Shown piece by piece: positions 15,441-24,836 of a stretch of DNA of 64,000 bases (its first letter is position 1; each line of letters opens with the position of its first letter). The DNA is taken from assembly GCA_036659415.1 (NCBI GenBank), contig JAVXCQ010000005.1:19670-83669 (forward strand). The letters run 5' to 3'. The notes beneath the pieces are model-generated. The model was not told where the DNA came from, did no database searches, and saw nothing but the letters and a program-made list of their open reading frames with translations. The DNA comes from JAVXCQ01 sp036659415 (GTDB lineage: Bacteria > Bacillota > Negativicutes > Acidaminococcales > Acidaminococcaceae). The position numbers and the translations under genes were made by a program.

Positions 15441-16853
15441 TTAGATTTTTTCTTGCAGTTCCTGCAATTGAGCGTGTTGCGCTGTAAGAATTTGGGCGCC
15501 TCGTGTCAACTGCAAAGCATTTTCGCTAAAAGCCGGTCCACCGTAGGAAGTGCGTGCCGCCACACAATTTGCCGGTTGGAGTACCGTGAGCAAATCTTCG
15601 GCAAAAAGCTCGGAGAACTCTAGGTATTCCGGCAAAGTGATTTCCGGCAAAAATTTGCCCTGCAAAATAGCATAGGCGACACATTTGCCCACGACTTCAT
15701 GTGCCTGACGAAAAGGCAGTCCTTTGCGTACCAGGTAGTCGGCCAAGTCCGTAGCATTGGAAAAATCCTTGCTCACGGCTTGCTGCATTTTATCCACATT
15801 AACCGTCATCGTCCGGAGCATATCGCTATACACCGCAAGACTAAATTTAATGGTGTCAATTGCATCAAACAAGCCTTCTTTATCTTCTTGCAAATCTTTA
15901 TTGTAAGTCAAAGGTAGCCCCTTGAGGGTAACCAGCAAAGCCTGCAAATGTCCGTAGACACGACCGGTTTTGCCACGTACTAGTTCGGCAATATCCGGAT
16001 TTTTCTTTTGCGGCATCATGCTGGAACCAGTAGCAAAAGCATCGTCTAATTCGATAAAACCAAACTCAGTACTGGACCACAGGCATATTTCCTCACTTAA
16101 ACGGCTTAAGTGCATCATTAACACCGAAGCAAAGGAAAGAAAATCCAAAAGATAATCCCGGTCACTAACTGCGTCCATGCTATTGGCATAAACCTGGGCA
16201 AAATTAAGTTGCTCCGCTACGTCAAAACGGTCAATGGGAAAAGTCGTCCCCGCAATGGCACCTGCCCCTAAGGGCATCAGATCAGCGCCTTCCCACACGC
16301 CCAGTAGGCGTCTGAAATCTCGTTGCAGCATATTGAAATAAGCTAGGAGGTGATGCGCAAAGGTGATCGGCTGTGCCCGTTGCAAATGGGTGTAGCCCGG
16401 CATCAAAGTCTGTTGATGCTGCTTTGCGACCGCAAGCAAGGCTTCTTCAAACTGCACCAGCAGTTGTCCGATTTCCACAACTTCCCGCTTCATATACATA
16501 TGCATATCCAGTGCCACCTGGTCATTACGACTGCGGGCAGTATGCAGGCGTGCACCGGCACTGCCAATGCGCTCGGTCAGGCGGGCTTCGATATTCATAT
16601 GAATATCTTCCAGTCCTACTTCAAAGCTAAATGTACCGGCTTCAATTTCTTGCAAAATTTCTTGCAAACCAGCGAGGATGGCTACCCCATCAGCCTCCTG
16701 AATAATCCCGCAACGCACCAGCATCTGGGCATGAGCCATACTGCCACGAAGGTCTTCCCGATATAATCTTTGGTCAAATTCAATGGACGCATTAAAGGCG
16801 TCTACCAATTCATTGGTATTTTTGCTAAATCTTCCGCCCCAAAGTTTCGCCAT
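15441..16853 (-). CDS. argH: argininosuccinate lyase
   Basis: ArgH splits argininosuccinate into arginine and fumarate, the last step of the pathway. The 470-residue protein has the fumarase/aspartase superfamily signature GSSMMPQKKNPD, holding the catalytic serine of the mobile loop. The substrate-binding motif TARSRNDQVALD lies near residue 105-120 and TPGYTHLQ-type active-site sequence near 155. The ATG overlaps the last base of the argG stop (TAATG), indicating translational coupling. It is the last gene of the arg block, ahead of a strong terminator. Confidence 0.97.
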   Translation of the reverse strand: MAKLWGGRFSKNTNELVDAFNASIEFDQRLYREDLRGSMAHAQMLVRCGIIQEADGVAILAGLQEILQEIEAGTFSFEVGLEDIHMNIEARLTERIGSAGARLHTARSRNDQVALDMHMYMKREVVEIGQLLVQFEEALLAVAKQHQQTLMPGYTHLQRAQPITFAHHLLAYFNMLQRDFRRLLGVWEGADLMPLGAGAIAGTTFPIDRFDVAEQLNFAQVYANSMDAVSDRDYLLDFLSFASVLMMHLSRLSEEICLWSSTEFGFIELDDAFATGSSMMPQKKNPDIAELVRGKTGRVYGHLQALLVTLKGLPLTYNKDLQEDKEGLFDAIDTIKFSLAVYSDMLRTMTVNVDKMQQAVSKDFSNATDLADYLVRKGLPFRQAHEVVGKCVAYAILQGKFLPEITLPEYLEFSELFAEDLLTVLQPANCVAARTSYGGPAFSENALQLTRGAQILTAQHAQLQELQEKI

Positions 16854-18073
16854 TATTTTAATTTTCCTTGTTGCATCAAAGCGCGAACCTTCAGTGGTAA
16901 ACCAAAGAGGTTGATGAAGCCGTTGGCATCGGCTTGGTTATAAACTTCGTCTGCACCAAAGGTGACGTATTCTTGGCTGTAGAGGGAATAAGGGGATTTT
17001 GCACCGGCACTAATAACGTTGCCTTTATAGAGTTTAAGGCGCACGGTTCCGGTAACAGTTTTTTGCGTTTCATCGACAAAGGCCGCAAGTGCTTCACGCA
17101 AAGGTGAGAACCACATACCATCATAAACTAGTTCAGCGTATTTAATGCTCACGGTTTCTTTAAAATGATTGGTAGCTCTGTCTAGACACAGATTTTCCAA
17201 TTCGTTATGGGCGTAATAAATAATGGTGCCGCCTGGTGTTTCGTAGACGCCACGGGATTTCATACCTACTAGACGGTTTTCTACCATATCGCAGATACCC
17301 ACACCGTTACGAATACCAATCTCGTTCAAAGTTTCCACGATTTTAGCTGGGCTAAGATTAATGCCATTCACAGCTACCGGCACGCCTTGAACAAATTCCA
17401 GTTCCAATTCTTCTTCTTTGTCAGGTGCTGTTTGTGGGGTATTCGTGACAATGAAAAGTTTATCTTGTGGTGCATTCCAAGGGTCTTCTAGGTCTGAACC
17501 CTCATGGGATAAATGCCACATATTACGATCCATGGAATAGTCGGTTTTTTTGGTTACAGGGATAGGAATATGATGTGCTTCAGCATAATCAATAGCGTCT
17601 TCACGAGAACGAATATCCCATTCACGCCACGGAGCAATAATTGCCAGTTGTGGTGCCAGAGCTTTAACAGACAGTTCAAAACGAACCTGGTCATTACCTT
17701 TGCCGGTAGCACCGTGAGCAATAGCGTCAGCGCCCTCGGCAGCGGCAATCTCTACCAATCTTTTGGCAATCAAAGGACGGGCAAAAGAGGTACCCAAAAG
17801 ATATTTTTTTTCATATACAGCACCGGCTTTAACTACTGGCCACACATAGTCGGCAATGAATTCTTCTTTCAAATCCAAAACAAAACATTTGCTAGCGCCA
17901 GATTTAAGTGCTTTATCATGGACCGGAGCTAATTCATCACCTTGACCTAGGTCAGCGGTAACAGCAATAACTTCGCAATTATTATAGTTTTCTTTCAGCC
18001 AAGGAATAATGACTGAGGTATCTAAACCGCCGGAATAAGCTAATACAACTTTTTTGATGTCTTCTTTTTTCAT
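16853..18073 (-). CDS. argG: argininosuccinate synthase
   Basis: ArgG joins citrulline and aspartate using ATP. The 406-residue protein starts with the PP-loop AYSGGLDTS (12-20), which binds ATP. The nearby GATGKGNDQVRFE motif is also typical. The ATG is preceded by GGGGGAG at 9 nt. It overlaps argH by one base downstream and lies 88 bp after argF, where no terminator was seen. The whole set argC-J-B-D-F-G-H can therefore be transcribed together. Confidence 0.97.
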   Translation of the reverse strand: MKKEDIKKVVLAYSGGLDTSVIIPWLKENYNNCEVIAVTADLGQGDELAPVHDKALKSGASKCFVLDLKEEFIADYVWPVVKAGAVYEKKYLLGTSFARPLIAKRLVEIAAAEGADAIAHGATGKGNDQVRFELSVKALAPQLAIIAPWREWDIRSREDAIDYAEAHHIPIPVTKKTDYSMDRNMWHLSHEGSDLEDPWNAPQDKLFIVTNTPQTAPDKEEELELEFVQGVPVAVNGINLSPAKIVETLNEIGIRNGVGICDMVENRLVGMKSRGVYETPGGTIIYYAHNELENLCLDRATNHFKETVSIKYAELVYDGMWFSPLREALAAFVDETQKTVTGTVRLKLYKGNVISAGAKSPYSLYSQEYVTFGADEVYNQADANGFINLFGLPLKVRALMQQGKLK

Positions 18074-18161
18074 TTTTAATACTCCCCCTCAATGTTTTGG
18101 TTTTTGTGCTTTATCTGCTAAACAAAAGTTACACCTAGGCACTACTTTTGCTAAGTCTTGC

Positions 18162-19103
18162 TTACAAAACGTGGTCGCTCATTAAGAGTGCCATAATCGC
18201 TTTTTGCACGTGCAAACGATTTTCCGCTTGGTCAAAAACCACCGCTTGCGGCCCTTCTAATACATCTTCCGTAATTTCTTCCCCTCGATGAGCCGGTAAA
18301 CAGTGTAAAACAATGGCATCAGGTCGTGCTACATGTAATAGCTCTTGATTAATTTGATAAATGCCCAAAGTTTTTTGTCGCTCGGCTTGCTCGGCCTCCT
18401 GCCCCATGGAAGCCCATACATCGGTATAAAGCACATCAGCGCCTTGCGCTGCTTTAAACAAATCCGGTTCTACCGTAATGCTACAACCGGTATGCTTAGC
18501 ATCTTCTTGTGCTTGCTGCAAAATATCGTCAGCTGGCTGATAACCTACCGGACAGGCACAAACCATATTCATGCCCACTTTGGCACAGGCAAACATCAAA
18601 GAATGGGTCATATTGTTGCCATCACCTACATACACCAGTTTCCGTCCCTTAAGCACTTCTTTATATTCCAAAATTGTGAATAAGTCGGTCAGTGCTTGGC
18701 AGGGGTGCAAAAGATCCGTCAAACCGTTAATAACAGGAATGGTAGCATAGCTGGCCAATTCTTTAACTGCGTCATGGGAAAAGGTTCTAATCATAATCCC
18801 ATCTACAAAACGGGACAACACTCTCGCCGTATCTCGCACTGGCTCTCCTCGTCCTAGTTGCGTAGCAGCATCATTGAGATAAATCGGATGGCCGCCCAGC
18901 TGAAAAAACCCGACTTCAAAAGATACTCTGGTTCTAGTGGACGCTTTGGAAAAAATCATACCCAGGGTTTTACCTTCCAGGTAGGCGTGCGGCTCACCAT
19001 TTTTTTGCTTGCGCTTAAGCTTTTTGGCTACATCTAGAATTGTTGCTACCTCACCCACGGATAAATCGTGAATGGATATTAAGTCTTTATTTTTTAACCC
19101 CAT
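18162..19103 (-). CDS. argF: ornithine carbamoyltransferase
   Basis: This enzyme makes citrulline from ornithine and carbamoyl phosphate. The 313-residue protein shows the carbamoyl-phosphate loop STRTR (55-59), HPCQ in LLHPCQALTD, and the ornithine-binding HCLPAHRGEE near residue 268. Its position between argD and argG, with no deiminase genes, favours the anabolic ArgF role over a catabolic one. AGGGG lies 9 nt before the ATG. Confidence 0.96.
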   Translation of the reverse strand: MGLKNKDLISIHDLSVGEVATILDVAKKLKRKQKNGEPHAYLEGKTLGMIFSKASTRTRVSFEVGFFQLGGHPIYLNDAATQLGRGEPVRDTARVLSRFVDGIMIRTFSHDAVKELASYATIPVINGLTDLLHPCQALTDLFTILEYKEVLKGRKLVYVGDGNNMTHSLMFACAKVGMNMVCACPVGYQPADDILQQAQEDAKHTGCSITVEPDLFKAAQGADVLYTDVWASMGQEAEQAERQKTLGIYQINQELLHVARPDAIVLHCLPAHRGEEITEDVLEGPQAVVFDQAENRLHVQKAIMALLMSDHVL

Positions 19104-19124
19104 AATAAGACCCCTCTACTTTAA

Positions 19125-20315
19125 TCAAAATTTCGCCAACACTGTTTGCAATACCGCCAGTAAAGCATCAATTTCTGCTTTCGTAATAATAAGGGGCGGC
19201 ACCAAGCGAATAACGTTACCTGCCGTACAATTAATAATCATACCCCGGTCTAAACAAGCCTCCACCAGTGGTTGCCCCGGTTTACTTAGCTCCATACCCA
19301 AAAGCAGTCCCCGTCCACGTACCTCTACAATATGCTGTGGAAATTGGGCTTGCAGTGCCTCTAATTGAGCTTTGAAATACGTACCAAGCTTTTCGGCATA
19401 AGCCGGCAAATTCTCCCGGCGCAGTACTTCTAAAGTAGCATTAGCGGCTGCGCAGGCCAAGGGATTGCCGCCAAACGTAGAACCATGGTCGCCGGGCGCA
19501 AAAACATGAGCTAAACGCTCAGTGGTAAGAAATCCCCCCATGGGAAACCCTCCGCCCAAAGCCTTGGCTACCGTCATCACATCTGGTTTCACGCCGCTAT
19601 ATTCCCAGGCAAACCATTTACCAGTACGACCAATACCGGTTTGAATTTCGTCAAAAATAAGAAGTGCCTCATGTTGGTCACACAAAGCCCGCACAGTTTT
19701 AAAATAAGCATCTGCCGGCACGTGTACTCCGCCCTCACCTTGAATCGGTTCCAGTAAAACAGCGCAAACATCGTCCGCCATCACGGCTGCCAACGCCTCG
19801 GCATCGCCATAGGGAACGTACTCATAGCCTGCTGGCAAAGGCTCATAGCCCTGTTGGTACTTTGGTTGCCCGGTAGCGGTTAGCGTTGCCAGCGTCCGTC
19901 CATGGAAAGAATGAACTGCCGTAATAATACGGATTTTGCCGGCGGCTTTTTGATGTCCATATTTGCGTGCCAATTTCAGTGCCCCTTCATTGGCTTCTGC
20001 CCCACTATTGCACAGGAAAACACGGTCAAAGCCGCTGATTTCCGCTAAGGTTTTGACTAATTGGGCTTGCGGCTGGGTGTAATACAGGTTGGAACAATGA
20101 ATGAGCTTACCCGCTTGCTCAGCAATGGCCTTAACTAAAGCCGGATGAGCATGGCCCAAAGCATTAACTGCAATCCCTGCTAAAAAATCCACATACTCTT
20201 TACCTGCTAGGTCATAGAGTTTGCAACCTTTACCATAGTCCCAAACAATTTGGTTACGGTTGAACACCGGCAAGTAATACTGCTCGGTAGCGGCAATGAC
20301 TGTTTGTTGATCCAT
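19125..20315 (-). CDS. argD: acetylornithine aminotransferase
   Basis: ArgD is a PLP-dependent class III aminotransferase that makes N-acetylornithine from the semialdehyde and glutamate. The 396-residue protein has the cofactor lysine in DVMTVAKALGGGFPMG, and GAEANEGALKLAR earlier in the chain. The upstream GAGGAG and ATG at 20315 are clear. It follows argB by 55 bp and precedes argF by 21 bp. Some ArgD proteins also act in lysine synthesis, which sequence cannot exclude here. Confidence 0.96.
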   Translation of the reverse strand: MDQQTVIAATEQYYLPVFNRNQIVWDYGKGCKLYDLAGKEYVDFLAGIAVNALGHAHPALVKAIAEQAGKLIHCSNLYYTQPQAQLVKTLAEISGFDRVFLCNSGAEANEGALKLARKYGHQKAAGKIRIITAVHSFHGRTLATLTATGQPKYQQGYEPLPAGYEYVPYGDAEALAAVMADDVCAVLLEPIQGEGGVHVPADAYFKTVRALCDQHEALLIFDEIQTGIGRTGKWFAWEYSGVKPDVMTVAKALGGGFPMGGFLTTERLAHVFAPGDHGSTFGGNPLACAAANATLEVLRRENLPAYAEKLGTYFKAQLEALQAQFPQHIVEVRGRGLLLGMELSKPGQPLVEACLDRGMIINCTAGNVIRLVPPLIITKAEIDALLAVLQTVLAKF

Positions 20316-20370
20316 ACAAATTCTCCTCGATTTTTAAAAGTATCCCCAAGCTCTGCTAGACGCAGGCTAA

Positions 20371-21264
20371 TTATTTAATTTCTTTCACCACTTCGGTACC
20401 CACACCGCTATCACTGAAAATTTCCATTAGAATAGTATGTTCTTCGCGGCCGTCAATAATGTGGGTTTTTTTAGCGCCACCGGACAATGCCGTAATACAA
20501 GCCTTTACTTTAGGAATCATGCCGCCGTCAATATTACCGCGGATAATAAGCTCTTGAGCTTTTTCAAAAGTAAGGGTTGAAATAAAGCTACTTTCATCAC
20601 GATAATCGGAATAAATACCTTTTACATCTGTTAGCACCAACAGTTTTTCTGCTTTGAGGGCACCGGCAATTTCTCCGGCTACACTGTCAGCATTAATATT
20701 GTAGGTTTCTCCACTGGGACCCACACCGGTAGGAGCAATAACAGGGATAAAATCAGCATCCAACAACACATTAATGAGCTGGGTATTTACGTGTTCTACA
20801 TTACCCACATAACCGATATCTACCAAGTTGACCTCGCCATTTTCATAAACGTCGGCCAAATGTTTTTTTGCTTGAATAAGATTGGCGTCTTTACCATTTA
20901 AGCCCACGGCAGCTCCGCCCAAAACGTTTAAGCGTGCCACTAAATCCGTGTTGATTTTACCCACTAGTGCCATTTCGGCTAAGCCGACACTTTCGGCGTC
21001 AGTCACACGTAAGCCGCTAACAAACTGAGTTTTCTTGCCCGCTTTTTGGAGCATGGCCGTAATTTCCGGGCCACCGCCGTGCACTACTACCGGGCGCAGA
21101 CCAGCGCAGCGCAAAAAGACAATATCTTGTAAAACCTTGTTTTTGATTTCGTCATTGAGCATAGCGTTACCGCCGTATTTCACAACTACCGTCTTGCCTT
21201 TAAAATCTCTTAGGTAGGGCAGAGCTTCTACTAGGGTATTAATTTGTTCATCTTTAATTTGCAT
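20371..21264 (-). CDS. argB: acetylglutamate kinase
   Basis: ArgB phosphorylates N-acetylglutamate. The 297-residue protein starts its amino-acid kinase fold with VVKYGGNAM near residue 27 and has VHGGGPEI near residue 62. NINADSVAGEIA and the C-terminal MIPKVKACITALSGG region complete the family pattern. Length and an N-terminal helix of about 18 residues fit the hexameric, arginine-inhibited form that acts as the feedback-controlled step when the acetyl cycle is used; that regulation is inferred. A possible internal promoter lies upstream. Confidence 0.96.
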   Translation of the reverse strand: MQIKDEQINTLVEALPYLRDFKGKTVVVKYGGNAMLNDEIKNKVLQDIVFLRCAGLRPVVVHGGGPEITAMLQKAGKKTQFVSGLRVTDAESVGLAEMALVGKINTDLVARLNVLGGAAVGLNGKDANLIQAKKHLADVYENGEVNLVDIGYVGNVEHVNTQLINVLLDADFIPVIAPTGVGPSGETYNINADSVAGEIAGALKAEKLLVLTDVKGIYSDYRDESSFISTLTFEKAQELIIRGNIDGGMIPKVKACITALSGGAKKTHIIDGREEHTILMEIFSDSGVGTEVVKEIK

Positions 21265-21297
21265 AATCTTACCTCCAGTTATAGTTTCTAGTTTTAT

Positions 21298-21326
21298 ATT
21301 TTATAAGTTATAAGCTGATGTTGCAA
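21298..21326 (-). promoter_or_regulatory. possible internal promoter before argB
   Basis: In the 95-bp argJ-argB gap the minus strand reads TTGCAA (21326-21321), 17 bp, TAAAAT (21303-21298). It could give a second transcript argB-D-F-G-H. Confidence 0.45.
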
Positions 21327-21359
21327 GTGGAAACAAGGTAGACGAGCTTTTAACGAACT

Positions 21360-22568
21360 TTAGGTATGATATTCGCCGTTAATTTTGACATATTCATAAC
21401 TAAAATCACAGGTCCACACCGTTGCTGTGGCCTCCCCAGCGGCAAGGTCTAGCGTCATCGTAATATCGTGCTCGGCCATGAGCGGCGCTAAAGTCGCTAA
21501 AGGTACACCCACATTCATGCCGTTTTCTACCAAGCGCACGCCGCCAATACTAAGGGTTACTTGTTCGGCTACGAGGGCGGCACCGGAATACCCAGCGGCA
21601 CAAACGATCCGCCCCCAGTTGGGATCTTCACCAAAAAAGGCCGTTTTAACAAGGGGGGACTTGGCAATAGCCATAGCTGCTAGCTTGGCATCTGCCCAGC
21701 TAGCAGCACCAGTCACCGTGACTTCCAAAAATTTTGTGGCTCCTTCCCCATCATGAGCAATCAGTTTGGCCAAATCTTGGGCAGTAGCAAGTAGCGCTGC
21801 ATAAAAAGCAGGATAATCGGGATGTGCTTCGGCAATAATAATCTCGTTTTCCGCTAAACCATTAGCCAACACTATCATACTGTCATTGGTGCTGGTATCA
21901 CCGTCCACCACCACCATATTAAAAGACTGATCAGCCACTTTTTTGACCGCACGTTTCAAAACATCGGGGGCAATTGCCGCATCTGTGGTAATGTAGGTTA
22001 GCATGGTAGCCATATTAGGATGAATCATGCCAGCGCCTTTGGCAATACCGGCAATGCGAACTTGTTTATCGCCCAGCATAAATTCATAAGCAGCTTTTTT
22101 CACAAAAGTATCTGTGGTTTGAATGGCCAGCGCAGCACTTTCTCCCTCGCTAACGTCGAGTTTATCAATCGCATCGGCAATCCCTGTCTTGACCTTGGTC
22201 ATAGGCAGAAAGTGCCCAATAACACCGGTAGAGCAAACATAGACACCGGCCACATCAATGGCTAATAAATCTGCGGTTAACTCTACCATGGCTTGCGCAT
22301 CGGCCAGACCCTGTGTGCCGGTACAAGCATTAGCACAACCAGAGTTGACGACAATGGCCTGCGCATAGGGGGCAAGAGCCGTCCTCCGGCTAATCACCAC
22401 TGGTGCCGCGCACATTTTATTTTGAGTGAAAACCGCTCCTGTGGCGGCTGGAACTGTACTTAAAATAACAGCTACATCTTCTTTACCACTGGCTTTAATA
22501 CCAGCCTTCACGCCAGCGGCAACGAAACCTTGCGGCGCCGTTAACCAACCGTCAATTTTTTTTAACAT
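21360..22568 (-). CDS. argJ: ornithine acetyltransferase / bifunctional ArgJ
   Basis: ArgJ moves the acetyl group from N-acetylornithine to glutamate, recycling it; some also accept acetyl-CoA. The protein from the ATG at 22568 is 402 residues, with GAGGAGG about 8 nt upstream. An in-frame extension to 22622 reaches into argC and is rejected. The autoprocessing site is in GMIHPNMATMLTYI, where the chain is cut before the threonine to give two subunits. No argA (N-acetylglutamate synthase) is present, so this enzyme may also start the pathway. Confidence 0.95.
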   Translation of the reverse strand: MLKKIDGWLTAPQGFVAAGVKAGIKASGKEDVAVILSTVPAATGAVFTQNKMCAAPVVISRRTALAPYAQAIVVNSGCANACTGTQGLADAQAMVELTADLLAIDVAGVYVCSTGVIGHFLPMTKVKTGIADAIDKLDVSEGESAALAIQTTDTFVKKAAYEFMLGDKQVRIAGIAKGAGMIHPNMATMLTYITTDAAIAPDVLKRAVKKVADQSFNMVVVDGDTSTNDSMIVLANGLAENEIIIAEAHPDYPAFYAALLATAQDLAKLIAHDGEGATKFLEVTVTGAASWADAKLAAMAIAKSPLVKTAFFGEDPNWGRIVCAAGYSGAALVAEQVTLSIGGVRLVENGMNVGVPLATLAPLMAEHDITMTLDLAAGEATATVWTCDFSYEYVKINGEYHT

Positions 22569-22581
22569 TTTGTGCGCCTCC

Positions 22582-23616
22582 TCAAGGATAAATTGGCAAT
22601 TGCCGTAAACCCATAGTTTCATCTAAACCAAACATAACATTCATATTTTGCACTGCCTGCCCGGCTGCCCCTTTAACGAGATTGTCCAATACTGACATCA
22701 CGATAATACGGTTAGTTCGTGTATCAATTTGCCAACCAAGGTCAACAAAATTGGAAGCACGCACGTTTTTAAGTTCAGGGCAATTGCCTTCCCCGCGCAG
22801 ACGAATAAAAAATTCATTTTGATACATGGATTGGAAAGCAGCCGTAACCATAGCACCAGTAACACCAGGTTGAAGAGTAGCATAGCAGGTAGCAAAAATG
22901 CCACGATCCACCGGTAATAAATGAGGGGTAAATTGAATAACCACTGCTTCCCCTGCGAATTCACTATATACCTGTTCAATTTCTGGCGTATGACGATGAT
23001 TAGCCACACCGTAGGCATGGAAGTTCTCATTCACCGAACAATAAAGACTGCCCATTCTCAGCGAACGCCCTGCACCTGTCGTACCGGATTTAGCGTCAAT
23101 AATAATCCCTGTAGTGGCAATAAGGCCAGCTTTAAGTAGCGGCGTCAGAGCTAGAATACTGCAAGTTGTATAACACCCAGGGTTTGCTAATAGCTTGGCC
23201 GTTTTGACCTGTTCCCGATACAGTTCGGTTAAACCATAAACGGCTTTGGTCTGGGGATCTTCATGTTTCACATGGTACCACTTTTCAAAGACCTGTGGAT
23301 CTTGAAAACGATAGTCGCCGCCCAAATCAATAATTCGGGTGGAACTACCCCGTAATTGAGCGCCGATTTTCATCGCATGACCGTGAGGTAACGCAATAAA
23401 AATTACCTCGCTATCAGCAGCAATTGCTTCAATTGCTTTCATACTGGCAAGTTCAAGGTTAATGTTTCCTGCCAAATGCGGATACAAACTGACAAGGCTT
23501 TCCCCCGTATTGCTTTCAGAAGTAATAGTGGCAATTTCTACTGCCGGATGTTGTGCCAGTAATCTGACTAATTCCACTCCGGCATAACCAGTTGCCCCAA
23601 TGACGCTAGCTCTCAT
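22582..23616 (-). CDS. argC: N-acetyl-gamma-glutamyl-phosphate reductase
   Basis: ArgC reduces N-acetylglutamyl phosphate to the semialdehyde with NADPH. The 344-residue protein has a GATGYAG dinucleotide-binding loop at the N-terminus and the catalytic cysteine in ANPGCYTT near residue 150. Two ATG codons are possible: GGGGG directly abuts the one at 23622 and lies 6 nt before 23616, so 23616 is chosen. It is the first gene of the arg block, behind a promoter and an ARG-box-like site. Confidence 0.95.
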   Translation of the reverse strand: MRASVIGATGYAGVELVRLLAQHPAVEIATITSESNTGESLVSLYPHLAGNINLELASMKAIEAIAADSEVIFIALPHGHAMKIGAQLRGSSTRIIDLGGDYRFQDPQVFEKWYHVKHEDPQTKAVYGLTELYREQVKTAKLLANPGCYTTCSILALTPLLKAGLIATTGIIIDAKSGTTGAGRSLRMGSLYCSVNENFHAYGVANHRHTPEIEQVYSEFAGEAVVIQFTPHLLPVDRGIFATCYATLQPGVTGAMVTAAFQSMYQNEFFIRLRGEGNCPELKNVRASNFVDLGWQIDTRTNRIIVMSVLDNLVKGAAGQAVQNMNVMFGLDETMGLRQLPIYP

Positions 23617-23642
23617 CTTCATCCCCCTTTAATATGTTTATT

Positions 23643-23672
23643 ATTATACATCGTTAATGTATTTTTTTGCAA
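23643..23672 (-). promoter_or_regulatory. promoter of argC
   Basis: Minus strand TTGCAA (23672-23667), 18-bp spacer, TATAAT (23648-23643). The spacer and -10 contain the palindrome TACATTAACGATGTA, a place where a repressor could sit. Confidence 0.65.
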
Positions 23673-23749
23673 GCATTTTTGTTGATTTTACGAGTTTTTT
23701 TCTTAATTATGTAATATTAGTAGGGTATTTAGCAACCATTTCTCTACTT

Positions 23750-23766
23750 TTTGTATTTTTATTCAT
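23750..23766 (-). promoter_or_regulatory. ARG-box-like operator
   Basis: The minus strand reads TATGAATAAAAATACAA, close to the Firmicutes ArgR/AhrC box CATGAATAAAAATGCAA. It lies about 80 bp upstream of the argC -35. Distal operators are usual for AhrC. No argR gene is in the window. Confidence 0.55.
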
Positions 23767-23796
23767 ACATTATACATTGACAAGAAGTTGCCGGTG

Positions 23797-23825
23797 CTCC
23801 TTGTCCCTCTGAGTCCTCGTTGTCC
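23797..23825. repeat. degenerate GTCC decamer repeats
   Basis: Three imperfect 9-10-bp units in tandem: CTCCTTGTCC, CTCTGAGTCC and TCGTTGTCC. They stand out by composition from the AT-rich argC-glycosyltransferase gap. No function can be assigned. The rest of the 23617-23917 stretch holds only the argC promoter and ARG-box-like site. Confidence 0.4.
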
Positions 23826-23917
23826 TACTATATAGAGTTAATTTTACTACTTATACCTTTAATAATCAAAACTTTTTTCCGCTATCGTCCCACATTTAAG
23901 CCTTCCGCTTTTAAGTT

Positions 23918-23946
23918 TTGCAACTCTAGCCATTTTTTAGTACAAT
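23918..23946 (+). promoter_or_regulatory. promoter of the glycosyltransferase gene
   Basis: TTGCAA (23918-23923), 17-bp spacer, TACAAT (23941-23946). GGAGG lies at 23970-23974, 8 nt before the ATG at 23983. Confidence 0.75.
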
Positions 23947-23982
23947 GAAAGCATAAACTATCTGTCAGCGGAGGCTTTACGC

Positions 23983-24789
23983 ATGAAAAAATATCTTTTT
24001 CTCTTGAGTGTTTTACTCTTGGTAGTTTTTTATGCCCCAGGCACGTCCTCTGAGCATCCGAGCGCACCGCAGGAGCAAACACTAGCTAGCGCAACTACCA
24101 TGGAAGCAGAAGTACCCGGCTTCTTCCTCGCCCTTTTGCCCCCGCCAGAAGAGTGGCCGCACCCCCTCGCAATGCTCTGGCGTGCTACTCATCTACATCA
24201 GGCGGTCAAAAACCAACTAACCAGTGCGGACTGGGTAAAACTTAAACAAATGGCCCCTAGTTTGCCACTAGCCATCGTCGCTGTGGAAGACAAGCGTTTT
24301 TATGAACACAACGGCATTGATCTTGACGGCATTTTTCGTGCGACCTTAGCCAATATTCAAGCTGATGAAATCGTACAGGGCGGTAGCACCATCACCCAAC
24401 AATTAATTAAAAACGTTCTGCTCACTTCGGAACAAAGTTGGGAACGCAAAATGTGGGAAGCCAGCCTAGCACTACTGGCGGAAACCAATTACACTAAGGA
24501 CGAACTTCTAGAAATGTATCTTAATACGACTTACTACGGTGCTGGTGCCACCGGAATTAAGGCCGCCAGCAGTATTTACTTTGGTAAAAGTCCCCACGAG
24601 CTTACGTTACCAGAAAGTGCTACCCTAGCAGGTTTACCTAATGCACCTTCGGCACTAAATCCTTACGAAAATCCCAACGGGTGCAAAAACAGACGCAACC
24701 TTGTCCTCACAGTCTTGCAAACGCAAGGTAAAATCACCGAAGAGGAAGCTAACACGGCCAAAGCTGAACCCTTATTACTTAGTAATTAA
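23983..24789 (+). CDS. monofunctional peptidoglycan glycosyltransferase (GT51)
   Basis: The 268-residue protein begins with a hydrophobic signal anchor (residues 4-18). A single GT51 domain follows with the standard motifs: catalytic glutamate in VEDKRFYEHNG, QGGSTITQQLIKN, ERKMWEASLALLAE, and LNTTYYGAGATG. It polymerises lipid II into glycan strands at the outer face of the membrane. There is no transpeptidase domain, unlike class A penicillin-binding proteins; the chain ends naturally with a terminator right after the stop, so it is not a truncation product. It stands alone between argC (divergent) and pgi (convergent). Confidence 0.9.
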   Translation: MKKYLFLLSVLLLVVFYAPGTSSEHPSAPQEQTLASATTMEAEVPGFFLALLPPPEEWPHPLAMLWRATHLHQAVKNQLTSADWVKLKQMAPSLPLAIVAVEDKRFYEHNGIDLDGIFRATLANIQADEIVQGGSTITQQLIKNVLLTSEQSWERKMWEASLALLAETNYTKDELLEMYLNTTYYGAGATGIKAASSIYFGKSPHELTLPESATLAGLPNAPSALNPYENPNGCKNRRNLVLTVLQTQGKITEEEANTAKAEPLLLSN

Positions 24790-24836
24790 AAAGACGCTTA
24801 ACTGCCTTGGACTAGGCATTTAAGCGTCTTTTTTTA
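24787..24836. terminator. convergent bidirectional terminator
   Basis: AAAAAGACGCTTAA (24787-24800) pairs with TTAAGCGTCTTTTT (24820-24833), with an inner TGCC/GGCA pairing and T7 tail. The stem overlaps the stop codon of the glycosyltransferase and ends just at the pgi stop. Confidence 0.9.
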
